DNA of 64,000 bases. Origin: Holothuria scabra (taxonomy: Eukaryota; Echinodermata; Holothuroidea; Aspidochirotida; Holothuriidae). The notes under the pieces were generated by a model, which saw nothing but the letters and a program-made list of their open reading frames with translations, had not been told where the DNA came from and did no database searches. Each line of letters begins with the position of its first letter. The stretch's first letter is position 1. The translations under genes and the position numbers were made by a program. The DNA lies in contig CM074180.1 of assembly GCA_037179385.1 (NCBI GenBank), positions 33,027,455-33,091,454 of the forward strand. Reading direction: 5' to 3'. This document shows positions 35,375-46,600 of the stretch, piece by piece.

Positions 35375-37240
35375 CCAGTATTATGTAAAACATATTGAGA
35401 CAAATGTATTAAATCACATAATGTATTAAATTATTGAGACTATTTAATGAGTTAAATACCGACAATAAAACAAGGCTTTTTTTACAAGTAAATATCATCC
35501 CATAGAAATGAAGTATAATATGTCATAAACAGAGACAGATGCTGGTGAAATGTGGTCCTATTTCTTCCATTTGCCCTCTTGGCAAAAGATTCCAATGTTT
35601 ACATTTTTCCTCACAGCAGGTTCTTGAAAGCCCACAGAAATATACCAAATTTCAGTCTTCCTGACATTGAACGAGGGCATCTGTCAACACAACTAAAGTT
35701 CCCAGAACAATCAATACAGTTACCTTTCATTCAGATTGGGTTAAAAGGAATGATATAAATACCAAAATATTTTATAACAATTAGTATTTTTCTACCTATT
35801 GACTGGTACTCTGAAAACATCAAGCGCTTCTTTTGATTTTGTATGCAACCCTTTATTTTCAAAGAATGGGGCACCCAGATTGCTTCACAATTGCGAGTGT
35901 CTTTTGATGCATCAGTACCTACACAGTCCAGTTTGAAACTGAGTTTTCTAGCATAAATGGTTCTGCATATTATCTTATAATGGTGAAAATTCTACTGAAA
36001 CACAATTATGGCTAACCTCACTTGATTCTAAAACAACTGTCTTAATTTGTTCCTTTGTTATTTGAGAGCCTTCCAGATGACCTATATAGGGGATTAAATC
36101 TATCAACCCATAGAAGTGGCACAATGTGGTTTTTTATGTCATCACACCTCCAGTTTTATCTCTCTGTCCATATTGGATATCAAAATCACACTACATAGCT
36201 ATGAAGAGCCTAATAGTACAGTAGTGTGGCCTAACCGCACACATTTCTGATATATAGCAAATCATATCATGTGCTACTAACTTTTTTGAGATTGGCAGCA
36301 GACCTGGGAAGACCACATCTTTCATTCTGACCCTATCCAGGGGTGTAGAGACAAATTTTAAAACTATTGGGAAACTAAATTTCCAATAAGCCCAAGGAGA
36401 ATAAAACATAGGACCAAAACCGGACTTCAAGCATGGTGTATTAACAGGCACTATGACAATGACCTAAAGATTTCACAGTCTTTTGCTCCAAAAATCATAC
36501 TATAGTAATGTTTGCTTCACATTCCAGGAGTGTCATTATTGGGAAGCCAATACCAAGAAATTTCATTTTACCTAATTATCCCACGAATTCAGGACTAAAA
36601 ACAAAGTTGACAGCAGCAATTCGAATTGAACTTGGTGATTAATTTAGCAAGTCACACTGTGCAGTGCACACTTTGTGTGGGGTAAGATATCAGCAAAAAT
36701 AACTTTAACACAGCTCTTGATTTCTTCGTAAAAAACAGATACTTTTATAAAAGAGCTAAAATGTTTATCCTAAAAAAGAATATAGTGACCTTTTTTGCGA
36801 GCAAAATATGGAATATAAACCATTTAATAATGCTTAAGTTCAATTACTCATCTGTAAGCATAAGCTGTTGTTCAGAGCAAAAGCTACCAGCAGCTCTCAG
36901 TATTTATGCCATTGACAAATCAATCAAACTACTCAGCAGTCCATAAACATTGAGTTGAAGCATACAGAATTGTGATTCCTCCAGTTCATTTCACTATTTA
37001 GACAAATTGTTCCTAGTGGTAGAAAAAACTTCTATACGTCTGAAAAACTGTTTACAACCTTTTTCTCTGCATCACTGAACACCGCAAGTAAGTATACTGA
37101 ACAAAAATGCAATTCTATTGTAGTTAGATACAGTACTCTTTAGAAATGTGTGAGCCTGTCAGCCAATATGCCTGGGATAGGCCAGGTAAACAAAAATAAA
37201 ACAATGGCAAAAATTCTTTTTACAATTGTCAAAGGGAATA
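35375..37240. other. gene-free stretch
   Basis: AT-rich sequence with no recognised exon, repeat or RNA gene. Confidence 0.4.
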
Positions 37241-37260
37241 CAGCCAAACATTACTATATA

Positions 37261-38685
37261 GACTCACTCTTATACTTGACAAGGGAAGGAACCAGACAAT
37301 CATTACATGGACCACTATGTTAAAGCACTATTACAAACATTACTATAGACTCACTCATATACTGTACTTGACAAGGGAAGGGACCAGACAATCATTACAT
37401 GGACCACTATGTTATAGCACTATTACAAACATTACTATAGGCTCACTCATATACGTACTTGACAAGGGAAGGGACCAGACAATCATTACATGGACCACTA
37501 TGTTATAGCACTATTACAAACATTACTATAGACTCACTCATATACGTACTTGACAAGGGAAGGGACCAGACAATCATTACATGGACCACTATGTTATAGC
37601 ACTATTACAAACATTACTATAGACTCACTCATACACGTACTTGACAAGGGAAGGGACCAGACAATCATTACATGGACCACTATGTTATAGCACTATTACA
37701 AACATTACTTTAGACTCACTCTTACACTTGACAAGGGAAGGAACCAGACAATCATTACATGGAACTCCCTGTTACAGCACTGATACAAACATTACTATAT
37801 AGACTCACTCTTATACTTGACAAGGGAAGGAACCAGACAATCATTACATGGACCACTATGTTAAAGCACTATTACAAACATTACTATAGACTCACTCATA
37901 TACTGTACTTGACAAGGGAAGGGACCAGACAATCATTACATGGACCACTATGTTATAGCACTATTACAAACATTACTATAGGCTCACTCATATACGTACT
38001 TGACAAGGGAAGGGACCAGACAATCATTACATGGACCACTATGTTATAGCACTATTACAAACATTACTATAGACTCACTCATATACGTACTTGACAAGGG
38101 AAGGGACCAGACAATCATTACATGGACCACTATGTTAAAGCACTATTACAAACATTACTATAGACTCACTCATATACTGTACTTGACAAGGGAAGGAACC
38201 AGACAATCATTACATGGACCATTATGTTATAGCACTATTACAAACATTACTAAAGACTCACTCATATATGTACTTGACAAGGGAAGGGACCAGACAATCA
38301 TTACATGGACCACTATGTTATAGCACTATTACAAACATTACTATAGGCTCACTCATATACGTACTTGACAAGGGAAGGGACCAGACAATCATTACATGGA
38401 CCACTATGTTATAGCACTATTACAAACATTACTATAGACTCACTCATATACGTACTTGACAAGGGAAGGGACCAGACAATCATTACATGGACCACTATGT
38501 TATAGCACTATTACAAACATTACTTTAGACTCACTCATACACTTGACAAGGGAAGGAACCAGACAATCATTACATGGACCACTATGTTATAGCACTATTA
38601 CAAACATTACTATAGACTCACTCATATACTTGACAAGGGGAGAGGGAGCAGACAATCATAACATGCACCTCTCTATTACAGCACT
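37261..38685 (+). repeat. ~91-bp minisatellite, 16 units with higher-order structure
   Basis: Units begin at 37261, 37348, 37440, 37531, 37622, 37713, 37802, 37889, 37981, 38072, 38163, 38255, 38346, 38437, 38528 and 38615. Lengths are 87-92 bp, mostly 91. Each contains CTTGACAAGGGAAGG, CAGACAATCATTACATGG and CACTATTACAAACATTACT. Variants follow a pattern: units 7-10 repeat the variants and lengths (87, 92, 91, 91) of units 1-4, and GGCTCACT variants occur at units 3, 9 and 13. Because 91 is not a multiple of three, chance ORFs cycle through frames. The array ends in a decayed unit. Not coding. Confidence 0.97.
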
Positions 38686-38689
38686 TTGA

Positions 38690-39885
38690 ACAGCACCACC
38701 TATGATAGCATGAGGACCATGGTGTGACAACCAAGTAAAGCTGCTGTATTTCCAATAGTACTTAACAGGGTTGTACACATGTTGCTGCTGCTGCTATAGT
38801 ATTGACCATTACATCAATTTCTTTGTTTTTTTTTTTTTAGTTTTAAAGTTTTCTACCTGGGGTACACTTTGGAAGTTATCCCCTCAAATGGTCTACCCTG
38901 AAATTACATTGTATAGACTTAATGATAATCTAAAATATAAACAAAAAATATATATATATACTGTGTGCTGTCCCTTCAAGTTTCTGTAATAATTGCAATC
39001 ACAATGATGGTGGTCACACCCCTCCCCCTTTTTTCAATCCTGGTGCACACTCTGTAGCAGCTTCTTTGTCATGATATATTATTCTTAGAGTAGTGTCATC
39101 CGTCCCTTGAATTGTAATCTTGTTTGTTTAGCCACTTAGTAAAAATGGTCCCACTTTTAATTGAAAGACATAAAAGCAAACCAGAGGTCCATGCCCTGAA
39201 ACTTTGTTATCCAGGATTGCCCACCTGCAGAGGGTTACACTTAGAGAATTTTTTCTTTCTTGTAAGTATGGTCTTGCAGAAAAATAATGTTTATGTAAAA
39301 GAGATTCCCAAAACTCTACAATCTCTTTCAACCCTTAGCCATTTCAACCATAATGACGATGGCCAAAAAACATTTTGCCTAGCCAAATGGATTTCCTGAT
39401 GAGTTTGCTCAAGACTTCAAATTTTCTCAAATCTGGAAATTTCCTTCATCTGACATCTTTCTGAATTCAATTTTTGCAAGGAGCCTAGGAGGAAATGCCC
39501 CTACATTTGAACAGCTTTAAATCCAAGGTCTTCTCCATCTATGAAAACTTATGGCCTCACCAGGGTGCAACTTACCCTTTTTGAACATTTTATTTTCATA
39601 ATTTATCCAATTTTAAATTTCACCCCCAAAACGACAGAGAGGTCAACACAAGACGCCCTGTTAGCCAGTAAGTCATGACCCACCTTTTGTGCAGACTAAA
39701 GTCATTATGTTATCAGGAAATCAATTGTGGAATAAGTTAAGCAGCCAAGGGTACCTTCAGGCTGTTTTTAATCCAACGGGATATTAGTCCAATCAATAAA
39801 AAGTATATATCTTTATATTAATGTCCCACTCTCTATATAACGTAACAATTTTAAGATATTTTGTGGCCTTAAAATTTCATTACAA
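38690..39885. other. gene-free stretch
   Basis: It contains a poly-T run at 38827-38838 and a short (TA)n tract at 38948-38960. No exon was recognised. Confidence 0.4.
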
Positions 39886-39892
39886 CATGAAA

Positions 39893-40222
39893 ATCAGGGT
39901 TTATGCCATGGGGCTAATAGAAGGATTGTTCTCCCACCCTTTCCAAAAGGTGGATAAAATTCCCCCTTTTTATTTCCATACAAATAATAAAATGTCAGTA
40001 TCTTGGTGTCTTACTTAAGAAGAGGACACCTTTGAAGTAATTTTTAAACTTACATGAATTAACAGCCTTTAAAAACTTTTAAATTGCATTTTATGGGGCC
40101 TTCAAACAAACTAATCTCCCTGAACCCACTCGTAAATTTGGCCATTGGCAGCATCAATTTATACACGCTGCTGGGCAGTAATAAATTCAGTCCTCCCTTT
40201 TTTGAGTTTCTGACAGAATCCA
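39893..40222 (+). mobile_element. dispersed repeat R1, copy 3
   Basis: R1 block order: CCACCCTTTCCAAAAGGTGG, AAGAAGAGGACACCTTTGAAG, a CCCTGAACCCACTCGTAAAT block and TGACAGAATCC at the end. Short open frames inside are unrelated to each other. Confidence 0.75.
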
Positions 40223-40229
40223 TTCGAAA

Positions 40230-41640
40230 GGAACCCACCCACAACCACATGTACTAAGAGACAGAGGCTAATGGAGTTTCCACTCTACCCTCAAGGAACA
40301 AAAATCTTGGGCTGACACAATGAAAGCTAATATCCCATCATGTATCAAAACCCATTCATCTTTCCTAATCATGAAAACATCTGACAGCTAAAGAAAGAAA
40401 ACCACACAAATACAATTACTTTGAAACAAGGCTATGTTCAAAGCAATACTGGAGTTACTTAGAAGTGCTTACAAAAATAAAAAAATTCTGGCTACACTCA
40501 GAAATCACATCATAAAACAGATCTAGTTAAACCTTGGGTACTTGCAAAATATTTCTGATAAGGCAACAAAATTCTCCACCTTTTTTGTTGTTATACAATT
40601 TCTTTTATACAAATTTAGATGCAGAGAAAAACACTAAAAATGTTTCTGTGACTTCACCATTGTGCTGTATCTCGGACATTAAAATATAATAAATTTTTAC
40701 TTTTCTTGTTAGTTTTGCTTTGCAAGTAAAATATACTGTTTCCAAATGAGGCACATCAATGCAATTTCACACATTAAATGAAGTAGGCCTACTTATATGT
40801 AGGGTGAACAGTGGGTGCAACACAAAACAAATACACATCCCACTAGGCTTGTTGGGCCTTTGTTATATTAAACCTGCGGCAAACAGTTTTACTAGAATTC
40901 TTCTTTTCACAAAGAGTAGTTAAATGGTTAATAGTTTCCTTTGTTCACAACATGAAAATAAATGAATGAAAATGGTAACCCCAAAAGCCTACCCCCTGGC
41001 CAACCCTTTTACATTGCTATGCGAATTATTTTCCCCCCAAAAAAACAAAGTGTATTCAGTTCAAAGAATTCTTCCCAAAGTTAAATTTTTGTGATATAAC
41101 ATGTTTTTACAAGTTGGCAAAAATATGTTAGGTAACAAATTCACTTCAGTTTACCGAAATGAGTGTTGGAAAACCTTTGGGTATGTGTTTTATATTATTG
41201 GTCAATAAAATGAGAGAGGGTCTTACTTAATGTCAGTGAGAGAAAAAGGTATTTAGTGTTATAGGAATGCAATCCCTGAAATGAATGGTGTGGGATACAT
41301 GACCCTGTCCCAATCTACAGCTTCACCAGGCCATAAAACTCCATCTAAGTTACTACAGCTCAACCATGGTTGACGCTGACAGTGGAAAGCTTTGCATATG
41401 AAATTCTCCCATTGTAGGAATTTCTAGTCCATGAAAGAAACTTGTCACCATTATGTTCTCATGTATGGACCATGCCATGGAATGCAATATGGGACCTTAA
41501 CCCCAGTTACCCAACCTACAGTAGATATTGATGAGGTAAGAACCCTTTGCATATGAAATTTCTCCCATTACAATTGCATTTTCTTCTACTGAAAAGAATG
41601 GGTTTGTAGTTGTACTTAAAGATTTTAGGAGCTATGGATT
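40230..41640. other. gene-free stretch
   Basis: It contains a SINE-tail-like fragment near 41330-41350 and two copies of a TTTGCATATGAAATT...CTCCCATT word at 41391 and 41546. Otherwise unassigned. Confidence 0.4.
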
Positions 41641-41659
41641 AAAGGAAAATTTTGTACTC

Positions 41660-41960
41660 TTAACTCACAGAAAAGACAGATACTGGTAGGCACTCATAGG
41701 TATGACAAAGAGGTACACTCTAGGTCCTCATACTCATGAAAAAGATGTGTACTCTAAGGTATACTCATGAAAAAAGAGGTGTTCTCATACTAATGAAAAA
41801 AGCGGAACACTCTAGACACTCATACTTACGTAAAATAAATGTACTCATTGGCACTCATACTCAATGAGAAGAGGTGTCCTCTATGTATTTGTATTCATGA
41901 AAACAAGATGTACTCATTGGTACTCACTTTCTTAAAAAAGAGGTGCACTCATCTGGCCTC
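41660..41960 (+). repeat. degenerate minisatellite, about 8 units of 32-45 bp
   Basis: A core of the type ACTCATGAAAAAAGAGGTGT followed by ACTC.A.G recurs irregularly (for example at 41730, 41765, 41800, 41895). The units are strongly diverged, so this is an old array. Confidence 0.75.
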
Positions 41961-42234
41961 ACAGATGTCATTTTTTCTTTGTTCTTAAAAATACGTAGTC
42001 TAACTTTATTAACACAGATTTTACTTCAAAAGATAGCAAATGTGGCACCAGATTGCTTATAAGGACACCCAATTTTTCAGAAATTTTCAAAGGGGAAGGA
42101 TTGTCCCTGCAGGGTTTTTCAATGATGCCAACTTTTCTTTAATTCCTACAAATAGACCTAGGCAAATTCTGTCAAATTCCAATTTTTATTTAAAACTTGG
42201 ACTCTGGTGGCATTGATAAAAAAGACTACATGTT

Positions 42235-42620
42235 TAGATTCTCTTTACAAGTATAAATACGCTACTTTGACCATCTGAGGGGTCTGATTTTTCGAAATTT
42301 TCTTTACGCTCCGCCCCAACCAATGGTGGCGCTTCACTCAGTCTTTTGGGCAAAATTACATTTTTGGGGTAAAATTAGCTCTTAACTCTCTGATCACTTT
42401 GCAGTTTACGAACATATTTTGAAGTGAGCATTTTATTGCAAACGACAAAAGAAGAAAGCGACTGGTTAGATTCTTCGTATTAGCCTGGAAAATGCTATTT
42501 CTGGCCATCTAAGGGGTCTGACTTTTCCAAATTTTCTCTACGCTCTGTGCCAACCAATGGTGGCTCTCAGCTTAGATAATCTCTATGACAAAATAACATT
42601 TTGTGGCCAAGAAAAACCAC
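42235..42620 (+). repeat. diverged tandem duplication, ~234-bp period
   Basis: GGGGTCTGATTTTTCGAAAT...CAACCAATGGTGG at about 42278-42329 recurs as GGGGTCTGACTTTTCCAAAT...CAACCAATGGTGG at about 42512-42563. The spacing is 234 bp. The sequence between also shows weak similarity. Confidence 0.8.
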
Positions 42621-43575
42621 AAATACTGATCAATGCTCTGTTATTTTGACTCCTAAAAGTGTGCAAATTTAATGACAAGTTTTTCTTCGTAAGGTAGCAT
42701 AAATGGCATAAGGAAATGCTTGTCAAGACACAAAAGTTTCAGTTTTATCCTCATGAACCACCACGATTCAACTTTTAACACTGTTCCTGTCAAAGTCGAA
42801 AATCTTGCACCATTTTGCATCTAGGCTCCTTGAAAACGTCAAAAAATTTCCGGACACCCCTCCCCTTAGACCATACTGCATGCCCCTCCCTTCAGAGAAA
42901 TCCTGCGTAGGCCACTACGTTAGTACATACAAATAAACCAGATATTGTTTACCAAAATAATATACTTTGTTATTTCCGATTGCTCTATGTTTTACTTCAA
43001 GATTAAAATGCAGGTAATATTACAAAATGACATGGTAATATTGTTCTACTTGTAAGTTTGCATATTTTATATGAAATACATACAAATTGACCGGGAAAAG
43101 TTTTGGGGAAATTCCATACCTTTGCCCCCCCTGGAAAAAATCCTAGCTACGCCATTGGATAATGATACTTCATGCCTGATATCAATTGAAATCTTTTTTA
43201 TATGTACATTTGAAATTAATGTGAGGCTTCCTGCTGTACACTCTCAACAAAGAAAGATCCTCTTCAACTTTGTTGAACTCTTTGTCATGTTGAAGCAATT
43301 TCCTCAGTTAAACATTAAATGAGATCATTAAGATAACTTTTATATAGAGGAAAGCAGAAAGTACCAATTCAGTGATATGTTCCTCTGATAAAAATGTTTA
43401 ACAATACTTGCCCTCACGTGGCAATGCACACACATTTCTGAAAGCAATCAACTCATTTGAACTCCCACATTGACTGATTACTGTAATATTGTTAAATGGT
43501 TAACACAGCAATAACAATAGGAAACAGAAGCCTACCTTTAAGTTCAATTCACTCCAATCTTATATGAACCTGTTG

Positions 43576-43626
43576 TTATCTGTCACTGAACAAACGTAGT
43601 TTCCCATCCAATGTACCCGTTAAAAT
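43576..43626 (-). CDS. WDR27: WDR27 terminal exon with stop
   Basis: The sequence after acceptor CCCTGTGCAG, read in phase 0, encodes ILTGTLDGKLRLFSDR and then TAA: 16 residues and a stop. It closes the final WD blade begun by HPLYAE in the previous exon. A good pyrimidine-rich acceptor precedes it. At 51 bp it is too short for ordinary ORF finding. No clear AATAAA was located just downstream on the minus strand. Confidence 0.85.
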   Translation of the reverse strand: MLTGTLDGKLRLFSDR

Positions 43627-46600
43627 CTGCACAGGGAGATATTGATAAGGCAGGTTGACATTAAACACAAACAAAAGCAAATAGACTCTTTCAACCCCAT
43701 GTTTTAATTTAAGTTTATCACATCATAAAAATATCTTCCATCAAATGAAGCGCTATTTTATGGGCAAATAAAATTACGAAATAAGGGCAATCAATCATTC
43801 TCTGATTCGGAAGCTGATAACAGCTGTACTCCAAACAATGAAGATGCCAAAGAATTTTCAAAAAGAAAACTTGGTATAATAAAGAAGGAACTTAGGTAAA
43901 GAGAAATTCATATTTACATCACAATTCACATTCAAACAAAAACTGCAAATTCATGAAGGACCAAATCCTCTTATCTTAGTAAAACAAATTAAGATCAACA
44001 ACATAGATCAATGATTCCTTAGCTTTAGCTTTAGGCCGTGTATTTGGTCTAGCGGTAGAACACCCACCCCTCACCCAGGTAAAGGGTCAATTCCTGGTTC
44101 AAATCACGCCAAAGACTTACAAATGGAACCTGCAATATATTGTGCATGTTTCTCCTCATAAACAATATAGTGCAGAAAACAATCACAGGCTTCCTATAAA
44201 CATGGACAGAGCATGTAATGTGTACGTCCTATACGTTGATTGTCGTCTCCGACTGGGACAAAAAAAGCGTGCCAAGATGGCCACCGTGAAGCTGTTATTT
44301 CTATGATATGATGGCGACTCTGTAATATTTTGAACAAAAGTTAAACTTGAACAGCTAAGGACATCATATTCCTGCAATACGTGTTGAGAGTTTGACTTTA
44401 TCTTCCATTATTTCAAAAATATTTCAATTTTCTTGCAAAATATGGAGATATACTTGAGCAAGTCCAACCTTTCACAGCAGACAGCCATCTTGATGTTTCT
44501 TTTCTTACACGTACGGTAGAGACAATGTACAATGCAGTACGCTCTGTCCATGTATACACGAATCTAGACAGCAAGTGATGGTATGATTTCAGTCGGCCAC
44601 AACTAGGGTCCATCACCTTTTAATCTTTCAATTCCCTTGCTTATCTCTATCATGGATTGTTGTACACTACATTGTATCTTCATTCCTTCATTTTCACTGA
44701 ATATAAGGGTTTGAAACTCATGCAGACGATATATAAAGGTGATTAAAGGCTGATGGACCCCACTAATGGCTGCGCACAGTCACTAAAAACAAGCGCTAAT
44801 TGGATTCGTCTATAGGAAGTCAGTGACAACAATCCAATGACCTACAACTGGAATTAAAACTGTGACACCACTAGATTCAACCAGAGGGTTTATAGTTGAG
44901 TAGTAAAACTCCAACTCCAATGAGCTTTAACTCATCATAGATCCTACACCAAGTGGGGTTAAGTGAATACCAGCCAGTTTCACCTTTCTTTTTCTCTACT
45001 ATGCATTATTTTTTGGGGGGCTACTTTTGCTCAGCAATCAAAGAGGCGGGTTACCTGTGTAGCCTGGCTATGCGGCATAATCCTTGTTAAGTTATTTACA
45101 GAAGGCCTGCCAAAGTGAATCTGAATAAATTCTCATGGATATTCATAGTTTGTATCATAATACCCATCCCCTGGTAGTGCATACTGTTAAGGTGGTTATG
45201 CAACACAATAATGATCAGACATCTCAGGTTTCAGTCTAAACTTCCAATTTAAGACCACAGGAGTATGCACACTCACTCAAAAACAATAGCATGATTCATT
45301 AGAGAGTACATGAATAAATCATGTTATGCTAATGAAGTTTGCATCTAAAATTGGGCAAAGTCCTGTTTGCTTTGAGGATGGTGGTTTAGGAAACTGAGGA
45401 GCTGAGAAAACAGTCAGCTTCACAGGATAAAAGGCAGGTAGTGTCCTAGTTGCTCCCTGCAGTCCTACTCTTAGAACTCCTAGAACTGCTGTGTTACATT
45501 TCTTTCCAAAGAGCTGCCTTTAAAGATTTGTTGAATAAGGATCTGAAGCGATTAATTTTCAGCATCATACAACCAGTGTTGTTTTTTAAATCCACTAAAT
45601 TGGAAACCCCCAAACACCACAGAAAGCAGTTTTCTGGAACAAGCAATTTAGTAACCAGAACACTTCAAAAAATTCAACCTGGTTTCACAGGGATATACTT
45701 GAACCATCAAGGCAACGTTAAACATTTTGCTCATGAATATCACCCAAAACTACTTCAATTACAGATTATTGACAAAACAAGGACTCTATATTCTTCTCCA
45801 TCTATCAAGTTAAAAATAAAAGGTAGCTTCATGGAGGTTACAAAGTTAGCTATTTAATTCTTCCACAGAATGGGAGGGGGAGGGGAGGGGAGGTAAGAAT
45901 TTCAAGAATTTAAAGATTGTAAAAGAAATAACAATGGGACCATCATCTAATCCTGCGAATCTTGTAGAAAAAAAAAAGCAAAGGCGCAAGTTTCATTTAT
46001 TGTATAATACTTTTATTAGGTTTAGCATAAGTAGACCAGCAGGCCGGGATTAAATTTTTAAGTGTTTTTTTTTCCATATGGAATGGTTTGTGAGGGATAT
46101 GTCTTGAGGGCCACAGATAAATTTTTATTTCTTAACATAAATTTTTTATTATATTTTAAATTTTACCCTCTTCAATACTTTTCTCAGTTAGTTTGGCATT
46201 TACTTTGGCAGACAGACTACCTGTTCCCTCTTGGTTATTTCGTAATTCATACCCTTGACCACCAATTTAACTTATCCTGAGATCACGGCCACACATATAC
46301 TTGAAAGAGTGCCCAGCTGGAAAAATTCCCATTTTTACCAAAGGATGTCTTCAATTTCATGGTTTTGATTAAATTATTGATACTAATCTGACTTTCACTT
46401 TAAGTGGAAAAACATTACTTCTACAAGCATTGAACCACAACACCTTTTCCTTCTACAATGACTGGTTAATGCATGCCTTCATACCTAGCAAAAACTAATT
46501 TTCCAAAAAAGAACTAAATCATGTTATACAAATCTTTTTTTACAACATGTAAATAATTGCCCAAAATGGATCCATGTTTTTGATACATTTTCTCTTTCTC

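Noticed and set aside
37261..38685. CRISPR-like array
   Set aside because: Units are contiguous 91-bp near-identical repeats without unique spacers, in a eukaryotic sequence.
37317..38689. Overlapping 60-107-codon open frames through the 91-bp array
   Set aside because: They are the satellite read in rotating frames; the unit length is not a multiple of three and there is no start context or homology.
43115..43165. Transposon tip ending TAGCTACGCCATTGG
   Set aside because: It looks like the right end of a MITE (inverse CCAATGGCGTAGCTAGG), but I could not find a left end, so no element is called.
45450..45857. 135-codon plus-strand open frame
   Set aside because: It is the second longest frame in the window but has no recognisable domain, lies in a WDR27 intron, and has biased AT-rich composition expected by chance.
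46260..46330. Possible last WDR27 exon after TTTTTCCAG (LGTLSSICVAV...)
   Set aside because: It does not complete a WD blade; the exon at 43576-43626 does, in the right phase.
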